NCBI GenBank assembly: GCA_964544635.1
Contig: CAZJCK010000035.1
Coordinates: 1 to 35,093 of the forward strand
Direction of reading: 5' to 3'
DNA length: 35,093 nucleotides
Source: CAZJCK01 sp964544635
GTDB taxonomy: Bacteria > Zixibacteria > MSB-5A5 > GN15 > FEB-12
Numbering within the stretch: the first letter of the stretch is position 1; every line of letters starts with the position of its first letter. A model generated the notes under the pieces. It did not search any database and had not been told where the DNA came from. It saw only the letters and a list, made by a program, of their open reading frames with translations. The translations under genes were made by a program, and so were the position numbers. Shown here one piece after another: positions 16,245 to 23,893 of this stretch.

Positions 16245-17060
16245 ATGTTGTCACCTCAGGTAAAACAGTTGCTCGAAGCCGGCGTGCATTTCGGGCACCA
16301 GACGCGGCGCTGGAACCCCAAGATGAAGCCGTTCATCTTCGCCGCCCGCAACGGCATCTATATCATCGATCTCCAGAAGACGGTCAATGCGCTCGACCAG
16401 GCCAAGCTGAAAGTCCGCGAAGTCGTCCAGCGTGGCCGCCCGATCCTCTTCGTCGGAACCAAGAAACAGGCCAAGGAAGTGATCAATGTCGAGGCTCCGC
16501 GTTGCGGCGCCTTCCATGTCACCGAGCGCTGGCTCGGCGGTATGCTGACCAACTTCAACACCATCCGTCAGTCGATCAAAAGACTCAAAGATATCGAGAA
16601 GATGGTTCAGGACGGTTCCATTGAGAAGTATACCAAGAAAGAGCGCGGCCGCATTATGACCCAGGCCGAGAAGCTCAACCGTGTCTTCTCCGGCATTAAA
16701 GATATGAACTCGCTACCCGGCCTGGTGATCGTGGTCGACGCCAAGAAAGAGCACATCGCGGTCAACGAGGCCAACCGCCTCGGTATCCCGATCATCGGTA
16801 TTGTCGACACCAACGCCGACCCCGACCCGATCGACTTCCCGATCGCCGGCAACGACGACGCCATTAAGTCGATCCGCGTTTTGCTCAAGGGACTGATCGA
16901 GGCCGCCATCGAAGCCAACCAGAGTATCTCGCAGGAGATGCTCGAGGCGGCCGCCGAGGCCGATCGCAAGGCGCCGACGACCACCTACTCGACGTCGGAA
17001 GATGAGCAGGAATCATCCAGTCCCGAAGTGAAGACGGAAGAGAAACCGAAAGCTGAATAA
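16245..17060 (+). CDS. rpsB: 30S ribosomal protein S2
   Basis: This 271-residue protein is a full-length S2. The start at 16245 is chosen because AAAGGGA precedes it by about 7 bases and the product then begins with the expected LSPQVKQLLEAGVHFGHQTRRWNP region. Further conserved parts are WLGGMLTNFNTIRQSI and GIPIIGIVDTNADPDPIDFPIAGNDD. Residues about 245-271 form a Ser/Glu/Lys-rich acidic tail of variable sequence. It pairs with tsf 35 bases downstream, the usual rpsB-tsf order. Confidence 0.97.
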   Translation: MLSPQVKQLLEAGVHFGHQTRRWNPKMKPFIFAARNGIYIIDLQKTVNALDQAKLKVREVVQRGRPILFVGTKKQAKEVINVEAPRCGAFHVTERWLGGMLTNFNTIRQSIKRLKDIEKMVQDGSIEKYTKKERGRIMTQAEKLNRVFSGIKDMNSLPGLVIVVDAKKEHIAVNEANRLGIPIIGIVDTNADPDPIDFPIAGNDDAIKSIRVLLKGLIEAAIEANQSISQEMLEAAAEADRKAPTTTYSTSEDEQESSSPEVKTEEKPKAE

Positions 17061-17095
17061 GTAGAGCGTTTGCAATAGATACAGGATCACTACCG

Positions 17096-17689
17096 ATGGA
17101 AATAACTGCCCAAATGGTTAAAGAGCTTCGGGAAAAAACCGGAGCCGGCATGATGGACTGCAAGAAGGCGCTGGCCGAGGCCGGCGGTGATACCGACAAG
17201 GCAGAAACTGTCCTGCGCGAAAAAGGTATCGCCAAGGCCGCCTCAAAAGAAGGCCGCGCCACCAAGGAAGGCATCATCGCCACCTACGTCCACCCCGGCG
17301 ACAAGCTCGGCGTAATGGTCGAGATCAACTGCGAAACCGACTTTGTCGCCCGTACCGACCAGTTCAAGGAGTTTGCCCGCGATATCGCCATGCACGTTGC
17401 CGCCATCAACCCGGTATGCGTGTCGCGCGAAGAGGTCGACCAGAACCTGATCGAAAAAGAACGCGAAATTTACCGCAACCAGGCGCTCAAGGACGGTAAG
17501 CCGGAGAACATCGTCGACAAGATCGTTGACGGTCGCATCGACAAGTACTACTCCGAGATCGTCCTGCTGGAGCAGCCGTTTGTAAAGGATGGCGACAAGA
17601 CGGTGGAAGAAATCGTCAAGGAAACGGTCGCATCGCTCGGCGAAAACATGCAGATCAAGCGGTTCGCACGCTTTCGCCTGGGAGAATAA
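17096..17689 (+). CDS. tsf: Elongation factor Ts
   Basis: This 197-residue guanine nucleotide exchange factor releases GDP from EF-Tu, whose gene start is found at the other end of the window. The N-terminal UBA-like domain holds MVKELREKTGAGMMDCKKAL. The exchange core contains the invariant TDFVAR motif, whose Asp-Phe pair inserts near the nucleotide of EF-Tu. At 197 residues it is the short EF-Ts form with a single compact core domain, as in several non-proteobacterial lineages, rather than the 280-residue E. coli type. pyrH follows 6 bases downstream. Confidence 0.96.
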   Translation: MEITAQMVKELREKTGAGMMDCKKALAEAGGDTDKAETVLREKGIAKAASKEGRATKEGIIATYVHPGDKLGVMVEINCETDFVARTDQFKEFARDIAMHVAAINPVCVSREEVDQNLIEKEREIYRNQALKDGKPENIVDKIVDGRIDKYYSEIVLLEQPFVKDGDKTVEEIVKETVASLGENMQIKRFARFRLGE

Positions 17690-17695
17690 CGTATC

Positions 17696-18427
17696 ATGGA
17701 TTCAGACCCCCAGCCAGCGGCACCGGCTCATAAACGTATCCTGATCAAACTCTCCGGTGAGGCCCTCATGGGCGACCGGGAGTTCGGGATCGACTCCAAA
17801 ACCGTCGTCAAAATCTGCGAACAGATCAAAGCTATTCGCGATCTTGGAGTTGAAGTCGGTATAGTCGTTGGCGGGGGTAATATTTTTCGGGGGCTGCGCG
17901 CCTCCGAGCGCGGCATGGACCGGGTCGTCGCCGACAACATGGGCATGCTCGCTACCGTCATGAACTCACTCGCCATGATGGACACCCTCGAACAGATGGG
18001 CTGCTACACCCGCGTCATGTCGGCGGTGCGCATCGAAGCCTTCTGCGAGATTTACATCCGACGTCGCGCTATCCGTCACATGGAAAAGGGCCGCCTCGTC
18101 ATCTTTGCGGCCGGACTCGGCAACCCCTACTTTTCAACCGATACCGCCGCCTCGCTGCGCGCCATGGAGATCGGCGCCGAACTGCTGATCAAGGCGACCA
18201 ATGTCGACGGTGTCTATTCGGCTGATCCCAAGAAGGTCGCCGATGCCGAGTTCTTTCCACGTTTGAGTTACATGGATGTGTTGACCAGGAACCTCCGTGT
18301 CATCGATTCAACGGCCGTGTCGCTGTTGAAGGACTACAAGATCCCCCTGCGTGTCATCGACCTGAACAAGGACGGCAACCTGATGCGGGTGATCACCGGA
18401 GAGGATGTCGGCACCCTCATCACATAG
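17696..18427 (+). CDS. pyrH: Uridylate (UMP) kinase
   Basis: This 243-residue hexameric kinase converts UMP and ATP to UDP and ADP in pyrimidine nucleotide synthesis. Motifs include LIKLSGEALMG, the GGGNIFRG nucleotide loop, ADNMGMLATVMN and the C-terminal IKATNVDGVYSADP. Residues 1-12 (Asp/Pro-rich) form a short N-terminal extension. It starts 6 bases after the tsf stop and uses a GGAG site within the tsf 3' end, so the two are probably translationally coupled. It precedes frr by 35 bases in the conserved tsf-pyrH-frr order. Confidence 0.96.
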   Translation: MDSDPQPAAPAHKRILIKLSGEALMGDREFGIDSKTVVKICEQIKAIRDLGVEVGIVVGGGNIFRGLRASERGMDRVVADNMGMLATVMNSLAMMDTLEQMGCYTRVMSAVRIEAFCEIYIRRRAIRHMEKGRLVIFAAGLGNPYFSTDTAASLRAMEIGAELLIKATNVDGVYSADPKKVADAEFFPRLSYMDVLTRNLRVIDSTAVSLLKDYKIPLRVIDLNKDGNLMRVITGEDVGTLIT

Positions 18428-18462
18428 CCAATTTGATTTTCTTGCCATAGGAGGAAGGGAAG

Positions 18463-19020
18463 ATGTTAGACGCGCTGTACAAAGAAGTTCGTGAGCATAT
18501 GGACAAGTCGGTTGACGCCATCAAACGCGAGTTTGCCTCAGTGCGCACCGGGAAAGCATCACCTCACCTGCTCGATACCGTGGTCGTCGAAGCCTACGGT
18601 ACCACCATGCCGCTCAACCAGGTGGCGACTGTGAGTGCACCCGAACCGCGACTCATCGTGGTGCAGGCGTTCGACAAGTCGACCGTCGGCGATATCATCA
18701 AGGGGATCCAGAAAGCCGACCTCGGCCTGAACCCGTCGGCCGACGGCGCACTGATACGTATCCCCATCCCGGCGCTCAACGAGGAACGTCGCAAAGAACT
18801 GGTCCGCCACTGCAAGAATATCGCGGAGGAAGGGCGCATCGCCTGTCGCAATATCCGTCGCGACGCCAACGATCGGGTCAAAGCGATGCAGAAGGAGTCC
18901 GAGATCTCGGAGGACCAGGAGAAGGATGCTCACGACGAGATCCAGAAGATTACCGACGATCACACCAAAAAAATCGACGACTTGCTGGCGAAGAAGGAAG
19001 AAGAAGTTATGGAGGTGTAG
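18463..19020 (+). CDS. frr: Ribosome recycling factor
   Basis: This 185-residue factor splits the post-termination ribosome together with EF-G. The family core is present: VRTGKASPHLLDTVVVEAYG, LNPSADGALIRIPIPALNEERR and the C-terminal helix rich in Lys/Glu. Length equals the usual 185 residues. AGGAGGAAGGGAAG precedes the ATG, one of the strongest ribosome sites in the window. It is the last gene of the translation block; a T8 terminator lies 36 bases after the stop. In many bacteria uppS follows directly, whereas here 1.8 kb of other sequence intervenes. Confidence 0.97.
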   Translation: MLDALYKEVREHMDKSVDAIKREFASVRTGKASPHLLDTVVVEAYGTTMPLNQVATVSAPEPRLIVVQAFDKSTVGDIIKGIQKADLGLNPSADGALIRIPIPALNEERRKELVRHCKNIAEEGRIACRNIRRDANDRVKAMQKESEISEDQEKDAHDEIQKITDDHTKKIDDLLAKKEEEVMEV

Positions 19021-19055
19021 ACCTCCCTGTCCGGTCGGCTTTTTTCAGTATCTGG

Positions 19056-19090
19056 CGGGCGACGCTCCTGTAGCGCCGCCCGTTTTTTTT
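19056..19090 (+). terminator. Strong Rho-independent terminator after frr
   Basis: An 11-position stem (19056-19066 with 19072-19082, one A-C mismatch) encloses CCTGT and ends in T8. Confidence 0.92.
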
Positions 19091-19134
19091 GTGTGCGCTG
19101 CGGAACCATTGCCCCGCAGAGCAGTCTCCTCTTC

Positions 19135-19165
19135 CGTAGGGCAGCCTCAGCCTTGTGAGGCTGCC
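19135..19165 (+). repeat. REP-like hairpin, left copy
   Basis: The element begins CGTAGG and forms perfect 10-base arms GGCAGCCTCA (19140-19149) and TGAGGCTGCC (19156-19165) with a 6-base loop. It shares its head, stem layout and loop-side TGTGA with the right copy in opposite orientation. No T-run follows. Confidence 0.55.
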
Positions 19166-19428
19166 ATGTTGCTCGACGAAGCTCCGTCTGCCCCATCTGA
19201 TTCTCTTTGCATAGATACACTGATCAACATTCATTTTGATCAGGTGGAGCAATTCCGTACATACCCCTGCCGCGAGCGAGGGGGGCGGCAAGAAGGATGA
19301 GAAGAATGCAGTTTGGGCGCAGGTGCTCAGGATAACAGCCAAGAGAAAACGGTAAGCCCATCGATTGGACAGATTCGTCCAGATGATGGAATAGTCGGGG
19401 TTGTACCGCATGGCCAACTGGCCAACCT

Positions 19429-19456
19429 GTCAGGTTCACGAGGAACCTGACCTACG
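19429..19456 (-). repeat. REP-like hairpin, right copy, inverted
   Basis: Read on the minus strand it begins CGTAGG and forms perfect 9-base arms GTCAGGTTC and GAACCTGAC around CTCGT. The stem bases differ from the left copy on both arms together (covariation). It lies 11 bases past the stop of the CBS-pair gene. Confidence 0.55.
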
Positions 19457-19466
19457 ATAAATCGTC

Positions 19467-19907
19467 TTACGCCGGATACTGCCCCGTAATGTAGTTCTTC
19501 AAGTACCGGTTCTCGACTTCGATCGAATCCATCGTCATCTTCACGACATCACCAACCGATACCAACCCAACCAGCCTGTCGCCGTCCATAATCGGAATGT
19601 GACGGATCCGGTTGTGCGTCATCAACGAACCGATATACCGCAGGTCGTCGTGTTCAACGCCGATGATGACATCAGTCGTCATCAGGTCGCCGCACGTCAT
19701 CCATGCGAAATTCCCCGTATTCTGATGAATCGCCAGGAAGATATCTTTATCCGAGATGATCCCGACCAGCCGCTCCTCTTCATCGAGCACCGGCAGGCAG
19801 GAGATCTGGTTTTCGATCAGCACCTTCATCGCCTGAGTGATACCGGTACCGGTAGTGGTGGTGATCACGCCGCGATCTTTCTGTTTGAGTACGTCGAATA
19901 CACGCAT
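19467..19907 (-). CDS. CBS-domain pair protein
   Basis: This 146-residue cytoplasmic protein consists almost entirely of two CBS domains (about residues 8-62 and 72-130), which together form one Bateman module that usually binds adenine nucleotides. Typical segments are ISCLPVLDEEERLVGIISDKDI in the first and RIRHIPIMDGDRLVGLVSVGDVV in the second. The start at 19907 follows AGGAGG (19915-19920) by 7 bases. No enzyme domain is fused, so it presumably senses nucleotide charge and regulates a partner that cannot be named. It is transcribed opposite to its neighbours and divergent from the unknown secreted protein. Confidence 0.9.
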   Translation of the reverse strand: MRVFDVLKQKDRGVITTTTGTGITQAMKVLIENQISCLPVLDEEERLVGIISDKDIFLAIHQNTGNFAWMTCGDLMTTDVIIGVEHDDLRYIGSLMTHNRIRHIPIMDGDRLVGLVSVGDVVKMTMDSIEVENRYLKNYITGQYPA

Positions 19908-20066
19908 AGTTCTACCTCCTTGACAAGGCGCCGCAAAATTCAGATACAAAACAACCCGCCGCTCCGTGCCGGGCAGTAGCAATTGATTGATTACGTCGTG
20001 TGGTGTGGCAGTTCACGGCCGAATGAGCCGCAGCCAAATTGGGTCATTGCTGTATAAGGAAGAGAC

Positions 20067-20756
20067 ATGAGACGATCAAAAAAATACGATAAAATGAGCC
20101 CAATTTGGCCTATCTTCCTGCTGCTGGTCTTCTTAGCCGCCTCGATCGGCGCTGCCCAGGAGTTCAGTGACGACGATGATCCGGTCTTGGATTACTATGT
20201 CGAGCAGGCCGACCACGCCTTCGAAAGCCGCCATCCGCAGACCCAGGGGATAAGCTATTCCTATCGCGCCACTACCCGTTACCGGGCGGTCGACGCCAAC
20301 GGTACCCCGACAACGGTCGATTCCGGCATCGTCGATTACTGGTACAGCTTCGGCGAACTCGATTCGAGCCGGGTGGTCAAGCCGGCCGAGCGGGCCGAGA
20401 CGGTGCTGAGCTGGGAGATCCCCAATGTCTTCGACAGCAGCTACCAGTATTATTTCTTCCCCAACGATCCGGGGCAGGGCGATCTGGCGATCGGCTTCGA
20501 GACGCCCGACGCCGAGGATCCACGGCCGATCGGTTTTGCCAACATCGACCGCAATTACTTCTGGCTGACCGGCCTGCATTTGTCCTATGCCAATATCCCG
20601 AATTACAAGCGCCTCACCAAATCGTACAGCTTCACCCAGGTGCAGGGCGTCTTCTTCCCCGATACGGTGGTGGAGCAGGGGGCCAAACTGGGCTTTTTCC
20701 AGACTGAAAATTATCGCATCGAAACGGTGCTGTCGGATATAACCGTCGATCTCTAA
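20067..20756 (+). CDS. Secreted protein of unknown function, 229 residues
   Basis: I do not recognise a family. Residues 1-30 form a signal peptide (basic start, hydrophobic PIFLLLVFLAASIGAA, likely cleaved before QEF). The mature part is rich in aromatic residues, with alternating Tyr/Ser strands (ISYSYRATTRYRAV, SYQYYFFPND) that suggest a beta-sheet protein of the periplasm or outer membrane. An acidic DDDD patch follows the cleavage site. AAGGAAGAG lies just before the ATG. It stands between the CBS-pair gene and uppS, whose promoter begins close to its stop. Outer-membrane lipid or lipoprotein handling is conceivable but has no direct support. Confidence 0.75.
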   Translation: MRRSKKYDKMSPIWPIFLLLVFLAASIGAAQEFSDDDDPVLDYYVEQADHAFESRHPQTQGISYSYRATTRYRAVDANGTPTTVDSGIVDYWYSFGELDSSRVVKPAERAETVLSWEIPNVFDSSYQYYFFPNDPGQGDLAIGFETPDAEDPRPIGFANIDRNYFWLTGLHLSYANIPNYKRLTKSYSFTQVQGVFFPDTVVEQGAKLGFFQTENYRIETVLSDITVDL

Positions 20757-20769
20757 AACTCGTTTGACC

Positions 20770-20798
20770 TTGCCAATCGGGGCACAGGTCTATACACT
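20770..20798 (+). promoter_or_regulatory. Candidate promoter for uppS, giving a near-leaderless transcript
   Basis: TTGCCA (20770-20775) and TACACT (20793-20798) are 17 bases apart. The predicted start is near 20805, only about 3 bases before the uppS ATG. No ribosome site is seen in between. Confidence 0.45.
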
Positions 20799-20807
20799 AA
20801 ACTCGCT

Positions 20808-21581
20808 ATGGCCAGCACTGCCCAACAATTGAAAGACCATATCCAGTCTACACCGACCCCCGTACCGGTGCATATCGCCATTATCATGGACGGTAACGGT
20901 CGCTGGGCCGCCCAGCGCGGCAAACCGCGCAATGCGGGCCACGAGGCCGGGGTGGCGGCGGTGAAAGAAGTCGTCAAGGCGGCCGGTGAGATCGGCGTGA
21001 AGTACCTCACGCTCTATTCCTTCTCGGTCGACAACTGGAAACGCCCCAAATCCGAGGTGGCGGCGCTCATGTCGCTTTTGGCCCGCACCACCCTGCGCGA
21101 GCTTGACGAATTGATGCATAACGACGTTAAGCTGATCACCACCGGACGTATCAACGGTCTGCCAAAATCACGTCAGAAAGTGCTGGCCAAGGCGGTCGAG
21201 AAGACGCGCGACAACCGCGGTCTGGTGCTCAACCTCGCACTCAACTACGGCGGACGTACCGAGATCCTCGATGCCGTCCGCGCTATCGCCAACGCCGTGA
21301 AAGCCGGTGTCCTCGACATTCAGGATATCAACGAAGAGCTGTTCTCCGGTTTTCTCTATACCGCCGACCTGCCCGATCCCGATCTCCTGATCCGCACCTC
21401 CGGTGAAATGCGCATCTCCAATTTTCTTTTGTGGCAGACCAGCTATACCGAAATGCACGTGGTCGATATGTTCTGGCCGGACTTCGGTCGCAGCGCGTTA
21501 TTCGAGGCGATCCTCGAGTATCAACGTCGCGAGCGACGGTTCGGTGGTTTGAAGGAACCGGCGGCGGCGCATGGATCGTAA
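20808..21581 (+). CDS. uppS: Undecaprenyl diphosphate synthase (cis-isoprenyl transferase)
   Basis: This 257-residue enzyme extends farnesyl diphosphate with isopentenyl diphosphate to make the undecaprenyl carrier for peptidoglycan. The catalytic Asp is D28 in IIMDGNGRWA. Further motifs are the Arg/Ser/Asn region YSFSVDNWKRP and RTSGEMRISNFLLWQ, which bind diphosphates. Residues 1-20 are a short extension. The 3' end overlaps the cdsA start by 11 bases, the standard uppS-cdsA link. Its farnesyl substrate is presumably made by the ispA gene near 29 kb. A ribosome site is lacking, so initiation may be leaderless. Confidence 0.95.
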   Translation: MASTAQQLKDHIQSTPTPVPVHIAIIMDGNGRWAAQRGKPRNAGHEAGVAAVKEVVKAAGEIGVKYLTLYSFSVDNWKRPKSEVAALMSLLARTTLRELDELMHNDVKLITTGRINGLPKSRQKVLAKAVEKTRDNRGLVLNLALNYGGRTEILDAVRAIANAVKAGVLDIQDINEELFSGFLYTADLPDPDLLIRTSGEMRISNFLLWQTSYTEMHVVDMFWPDFGRSALFEAILEYQRRERRFGGLKEPAAAHGS

Positions 21582-22425
21582 CCTGCTGGCCAGAATTGCG
21601 GTCGCTGCGGCGGCCATTCCGATCATCCTCTGGATCGCTTACCAGGGCGGTGACTGGCTTTTGGGCATGGTCGGCATCTTCGCCGTTCTGGCCATGTGGG
21701 AATACCTCAAGGCCGAACAGATTTCTTTCAGCCATCCGATAGCCTGGTTCGCCATCGCCCTGGTTGTCATTTCGGTTCTCGCCGAACGGTTCGGCGGCCC
21801 CGACCGTGTCCGCCCCGCCCCGCATGCCGACCAGATCCGACTGACCGTCCTGATCGGATTCTTCCTGGCCACCTCGCTGTCGTACGCTGTCGGGCGACGG
21901 CAGCCATCACAACTCTTTGCAACCACGACGCGCCTGTTCTGGGGTGTCGCCTACATCGCGCTGCTCTATCCTTTCGTCTACAAAGTCGGTGCAGCCTCAG
22001 GTGCACTCCCCGGCGGCGATCTTCTTTTAATGCTGTTCGCCATTCTCTGGCTGGGCGATACCGCTGCCATGGGTATCGGTGCCTGGCTGGGCACACACCA
22101 ACTGGCGCCGACTGTTTCACCGAACAAAACGATCGAGGGCCTGATCGGCGGCCTGGTCGGCGCACTCATTGCCGGCCTGGCGATCTGGTGGTGGCGGTTT
22201 GCCGAGGCGGAGTGGATGACGTTTGTCGACGCCATCATCCTCGCCCTCGGCTGCTCCCTGGTCGGGCAACTGGGCGATCTGGTCGAATCGATGTGGAAAC
22301 GTTCGCGGGGCATCAAGGATTCGTCGTCGATCATCCCCGGTCACGGGGGCGTGCTCGATCGCTTCGATTCGCTTTTGTTCGCCGCGCCGTTTATGTACGG
22401 ATACGTGAGGCTCATAATACTCTAA
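21571..22425 (+). CDS. cdsA: Phosphatidate cytidylyltransferase (CDP-diacylglycerol synthase)
   Basis: This 284-residue integral membrane enzyme makes CDP-diacylglycerol from phosphatidic acid and CTP. The family signature near the C-terminus is complete: KRSRGIKDSSSIIPGHGGVLDRFD contains the required Arg, Lys-Asp and GHGG-x-x-D-R-x-D residues (about 244-267). About seven to eight hydrophobic helices precede and flank it, as expected. The start overlaps the uppS 3' end by 11 bases, giving translational coupling. In many genomes dxr and rseP follow; here a UbiA-family gene follows 18 bases downstream instead. Confidence 0.95.
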   Translation: MDRNLLARIAVAAAAIPIILWIAYQGGDWLLGMVGIFAVLAMWEYLKAEQISFSHPIAWFAIALVVISVLAERFGGPDRVRPAPHADQIRLTVLIGFFLATSLSYAVGRRQPSQLFATTTRLFWGVAYIALLYPFVYKVGAASGALPGGDLLLMLFAILWLGDTAAMGIGAWLGTHQLAPTVSPNKTIEGLIGGLVGALIAGLAIWWWRFAEAEWMTFVDAIILALGCSLVGQLGDLVESMWKRSRGIKDSSSIIPGHGGVLDRFDSLLFAAPFMYGYVRLIIL

Positions 22426-22443
22426 CTCGATAGGTGTAGTCCC

Positions 22444-23355
22444 GTGAAACTGCTCGACTGGTTGTTTGCGGCACGGCCGATGCTCCACCTGCCGGTCTGG
22501 TCGATTTATCTCGTCAGCCTGCACTACCACCTCCGGTTGTCGGGGGAAAGTTTCCGGCTCTCCGATATCGGCATGCTCGGTTGCCTGACCCTCATTACCG
22601 CCGGCGCGTACTTCGTCAACCAGATCTACGACCTCGAAACCGATCGCATCAACAACAAGCTCGGTTTCATCGACAGCGACAAGCTGACGGTTGCGCAACT
22701 GACCATCGCCTGGCTCATCTGCTCGCTGTTCGCGCTTGCCACCGGGCCGTTCTGGTCGATCTTTATCACCTTCATCTTCGGGCAACTGGTATTGCTCGGC
22801 TGGCTGTACTCGGTGCCGCCGGCGCGCTTGAAAGACCGTCCCTTCGGCGGCCTCTTCGCCAATGCCTACAGCTTCGGCTTTCTCATTCCGTTTACCGTCA
22901 TGCCTGAGATGACACAACACAATGCCGGGCTTCTTGGCTGGGACAATCCGTTTTACTTCTTCTTCGCCGTTGCCGGCATCCATATGTTCACCACCTTGCC
23001 CGATCGCGACGGTGACCGCGCCACCGGCAAGAAGACGATTGCCGTCATTTGGCCCGCCTGGCTGGTTCGACTGTCCGGCACGCTCCTGTTGCTGCTGGCG
23101 AGCTGGTTTGCCTGGCGCTCCGGTCACGGCTGGCTGGTGTACGTTGCCCTGATGTCGGCCATTGTCGGTTTTGGCGCCTTCATCGCGGCTCATCCGAGAT
23201 TCGATCTTGTCGCCACCAAGCTGCCGATCCTGCTGCTCACCGCCGTCGCCGCCTGGTGGTTCCCCGGATATCTCCTGTTTCTTGTTGTACTGTTTGCCGT
23301 CACCCGTCTATACTACCGCAAACGGTTCAACCTGGTATATCCTCGCCTGACATGA
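22444..23355 (+). CDS. UbiA-family membrane prenyltransferase, substrate unknown
   Basis: This 303-residue protein has about eight membrane helices and both Asp-rich motifs of the UbiA superfamily: N59-x3-D63-x3-D67 (in NQIYDLETDRIN) and D188-RDG-D192 (in LPDRDGDRATGKKT). These bind prenyl diphosphate with magnesium. The stretch after the first motif (NKLGFIDSDKL) departs from the RPxxxG loop common in UbiA, MenA and digeranylgeranylglyceryl phosphate synthases, so the acceptor cannot be named. The gene follows cdsA and overlaps the NlpC lipoprotein gene by 4 bases (ATGA). A quinone, haem or lipid substrate is possible; the cdsA neighbour favours lipid by inference only. Confidence 0.88.
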   Translation: MKLLDWLFAARPMLHLPVWSIYLVSLHYHLRLSGESFRLSDIGMLGCLTLITAGAYFVNQIYDLETDRINNKLGFIDSDKLTVAQLTIAWLICSLFALATGPFWSIFITFIFGQLVLLGWLYSVPPARLKDRPFGGLFANAYSFGFLIPFTVMPEMTQHNAGLLGWDNPFYFFFAVAGIHMFTTLPDRDGDRATGKKTIAVIWPAWLVRLSGTLLLLLASWFAWRSGHGWLVYVALMSAIVGFGAFIAAHPRFDLVATKLPILLLTAVAAWWFPGYLLFLVVLFAVTRLYYRKRFNLVYPRLT

Positions 23356-23858
23356 AACGACTGACCGCACTCATATTGCTGCTTGCTTTGATCACAGCCT
23401 GCGCGCCCGCTTCGCCGCGCTACCGCACCGGCGGGTTGCAAACGCCTGTCGAGGCCCGGGAGTGGCAACAACCGCGCATGAATACCAATGACCAGTTGCG
23501 TCTCGGCATGATTCTGCAGCGCTATCTCGGCAAACCGTACGGTTCCGGCACCGAAGAGGGAGAGGCTCTCGACTGCTCCGCCTTCAGCCAGCAGGTCTAC
23601 CACGAATTCAACGGCGCTGATCTGCCACGCACCGCCGCCGACCAGTTTCGTGTCGGCAAACAGATCACGCGCCGGTTACTCGATTATGGCGACCTCGTCT
23701 TCTTCCACACCGCCGGCCGCGACATTTCGCATGTCGGCGTCTATCTCACCGAGGGAGATTTCATCCATGTCTCCTCGTCGCGGGGCGTTATCATCTCCAA
23801 TCTTGCCGAACCGTATTGGGCTGACGCATATGTCGGCGGTCGTCGTATAATAGAATAA
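23352..23858 (+). CDS. NlpC/P60 cell-wall peptidase lipoprotein
   Basis: This 168-residue protein has a lipoprotein signal with LITAC (lipidated Cys at 17) and a single NlpC/P60 domain. The catalytic Cys is C75 in LDCSAFSQQVY, the His is H127 in DISHVGVYL, and the third residue is probably H139 in FIHVSSSRGV. Such enzymes cleave D-Glu-diaminopimelate bonds in peptidoglycan stem peptides; E. coli Spr/MepS is a close analogue in size and layout. The start at 23352 overlaps the upstream stop as ATGA, so translation is coupled to the UbiA-family gene. Confidence 0.9.
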   Translation: MKRLTALILLLALITACAPASPRYRTGGLQTPVEAREWQQPRMNTNDQLRLGMILQRYLGKPYGSGTEEGEALDCSAFSQQVYHEFNGADLPRTAADQFRVGKQITRRLLDYGDLVFFHTAGRDISHVGVYLTEGDFIHVSSSRGVIISNLAEPYWADAYVGGRRIIE

Positions 23859-23893
23859 CCGGTTGGAAACACCGGACGACTGGACGTACGACT

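Larger units (their letters stand above)
19021..19466. other. 446-base intergenic region between frr and the CBS-pair gene
   Basis: I see no credible gene here: open frames present cross the frr terminator or lack ribosome sites. The region contains the frr terminator, two related hairpins in inverted orientation (19135-19165 and 19429-19456), and a third inverted repeat with 8-base arms CTGATCAA/TTGATCAG (19220-19227 and 19236-19243). The 263 bases between the two outer hairpins are otherwise featureless to me. Confidence 0.6.

Noticed and set aside
19007..19417. 136-residue minus-strand frame with a signal-like hydrophobic stretch
   Set aside because: It runs through the frr terminator and into the frr end, lacks a ribosome site and crosses one of the hairpin repeats.
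20764..20796. TTGACC with TATACA as a uppS promoter
   Set aside because: The spacer would be 21 bases. The TTGCCA and TACACT pair with a 17-base spacer fits better.
22117..23193. 358-residue open frame on the minus strand across cdsA and the UbiA-family gene
   Set aside because: It spans two well-supported membrane protein genes on the other strand and is rich in Glu/Gln/Arg as expected for the complement of hydrophobic codons.
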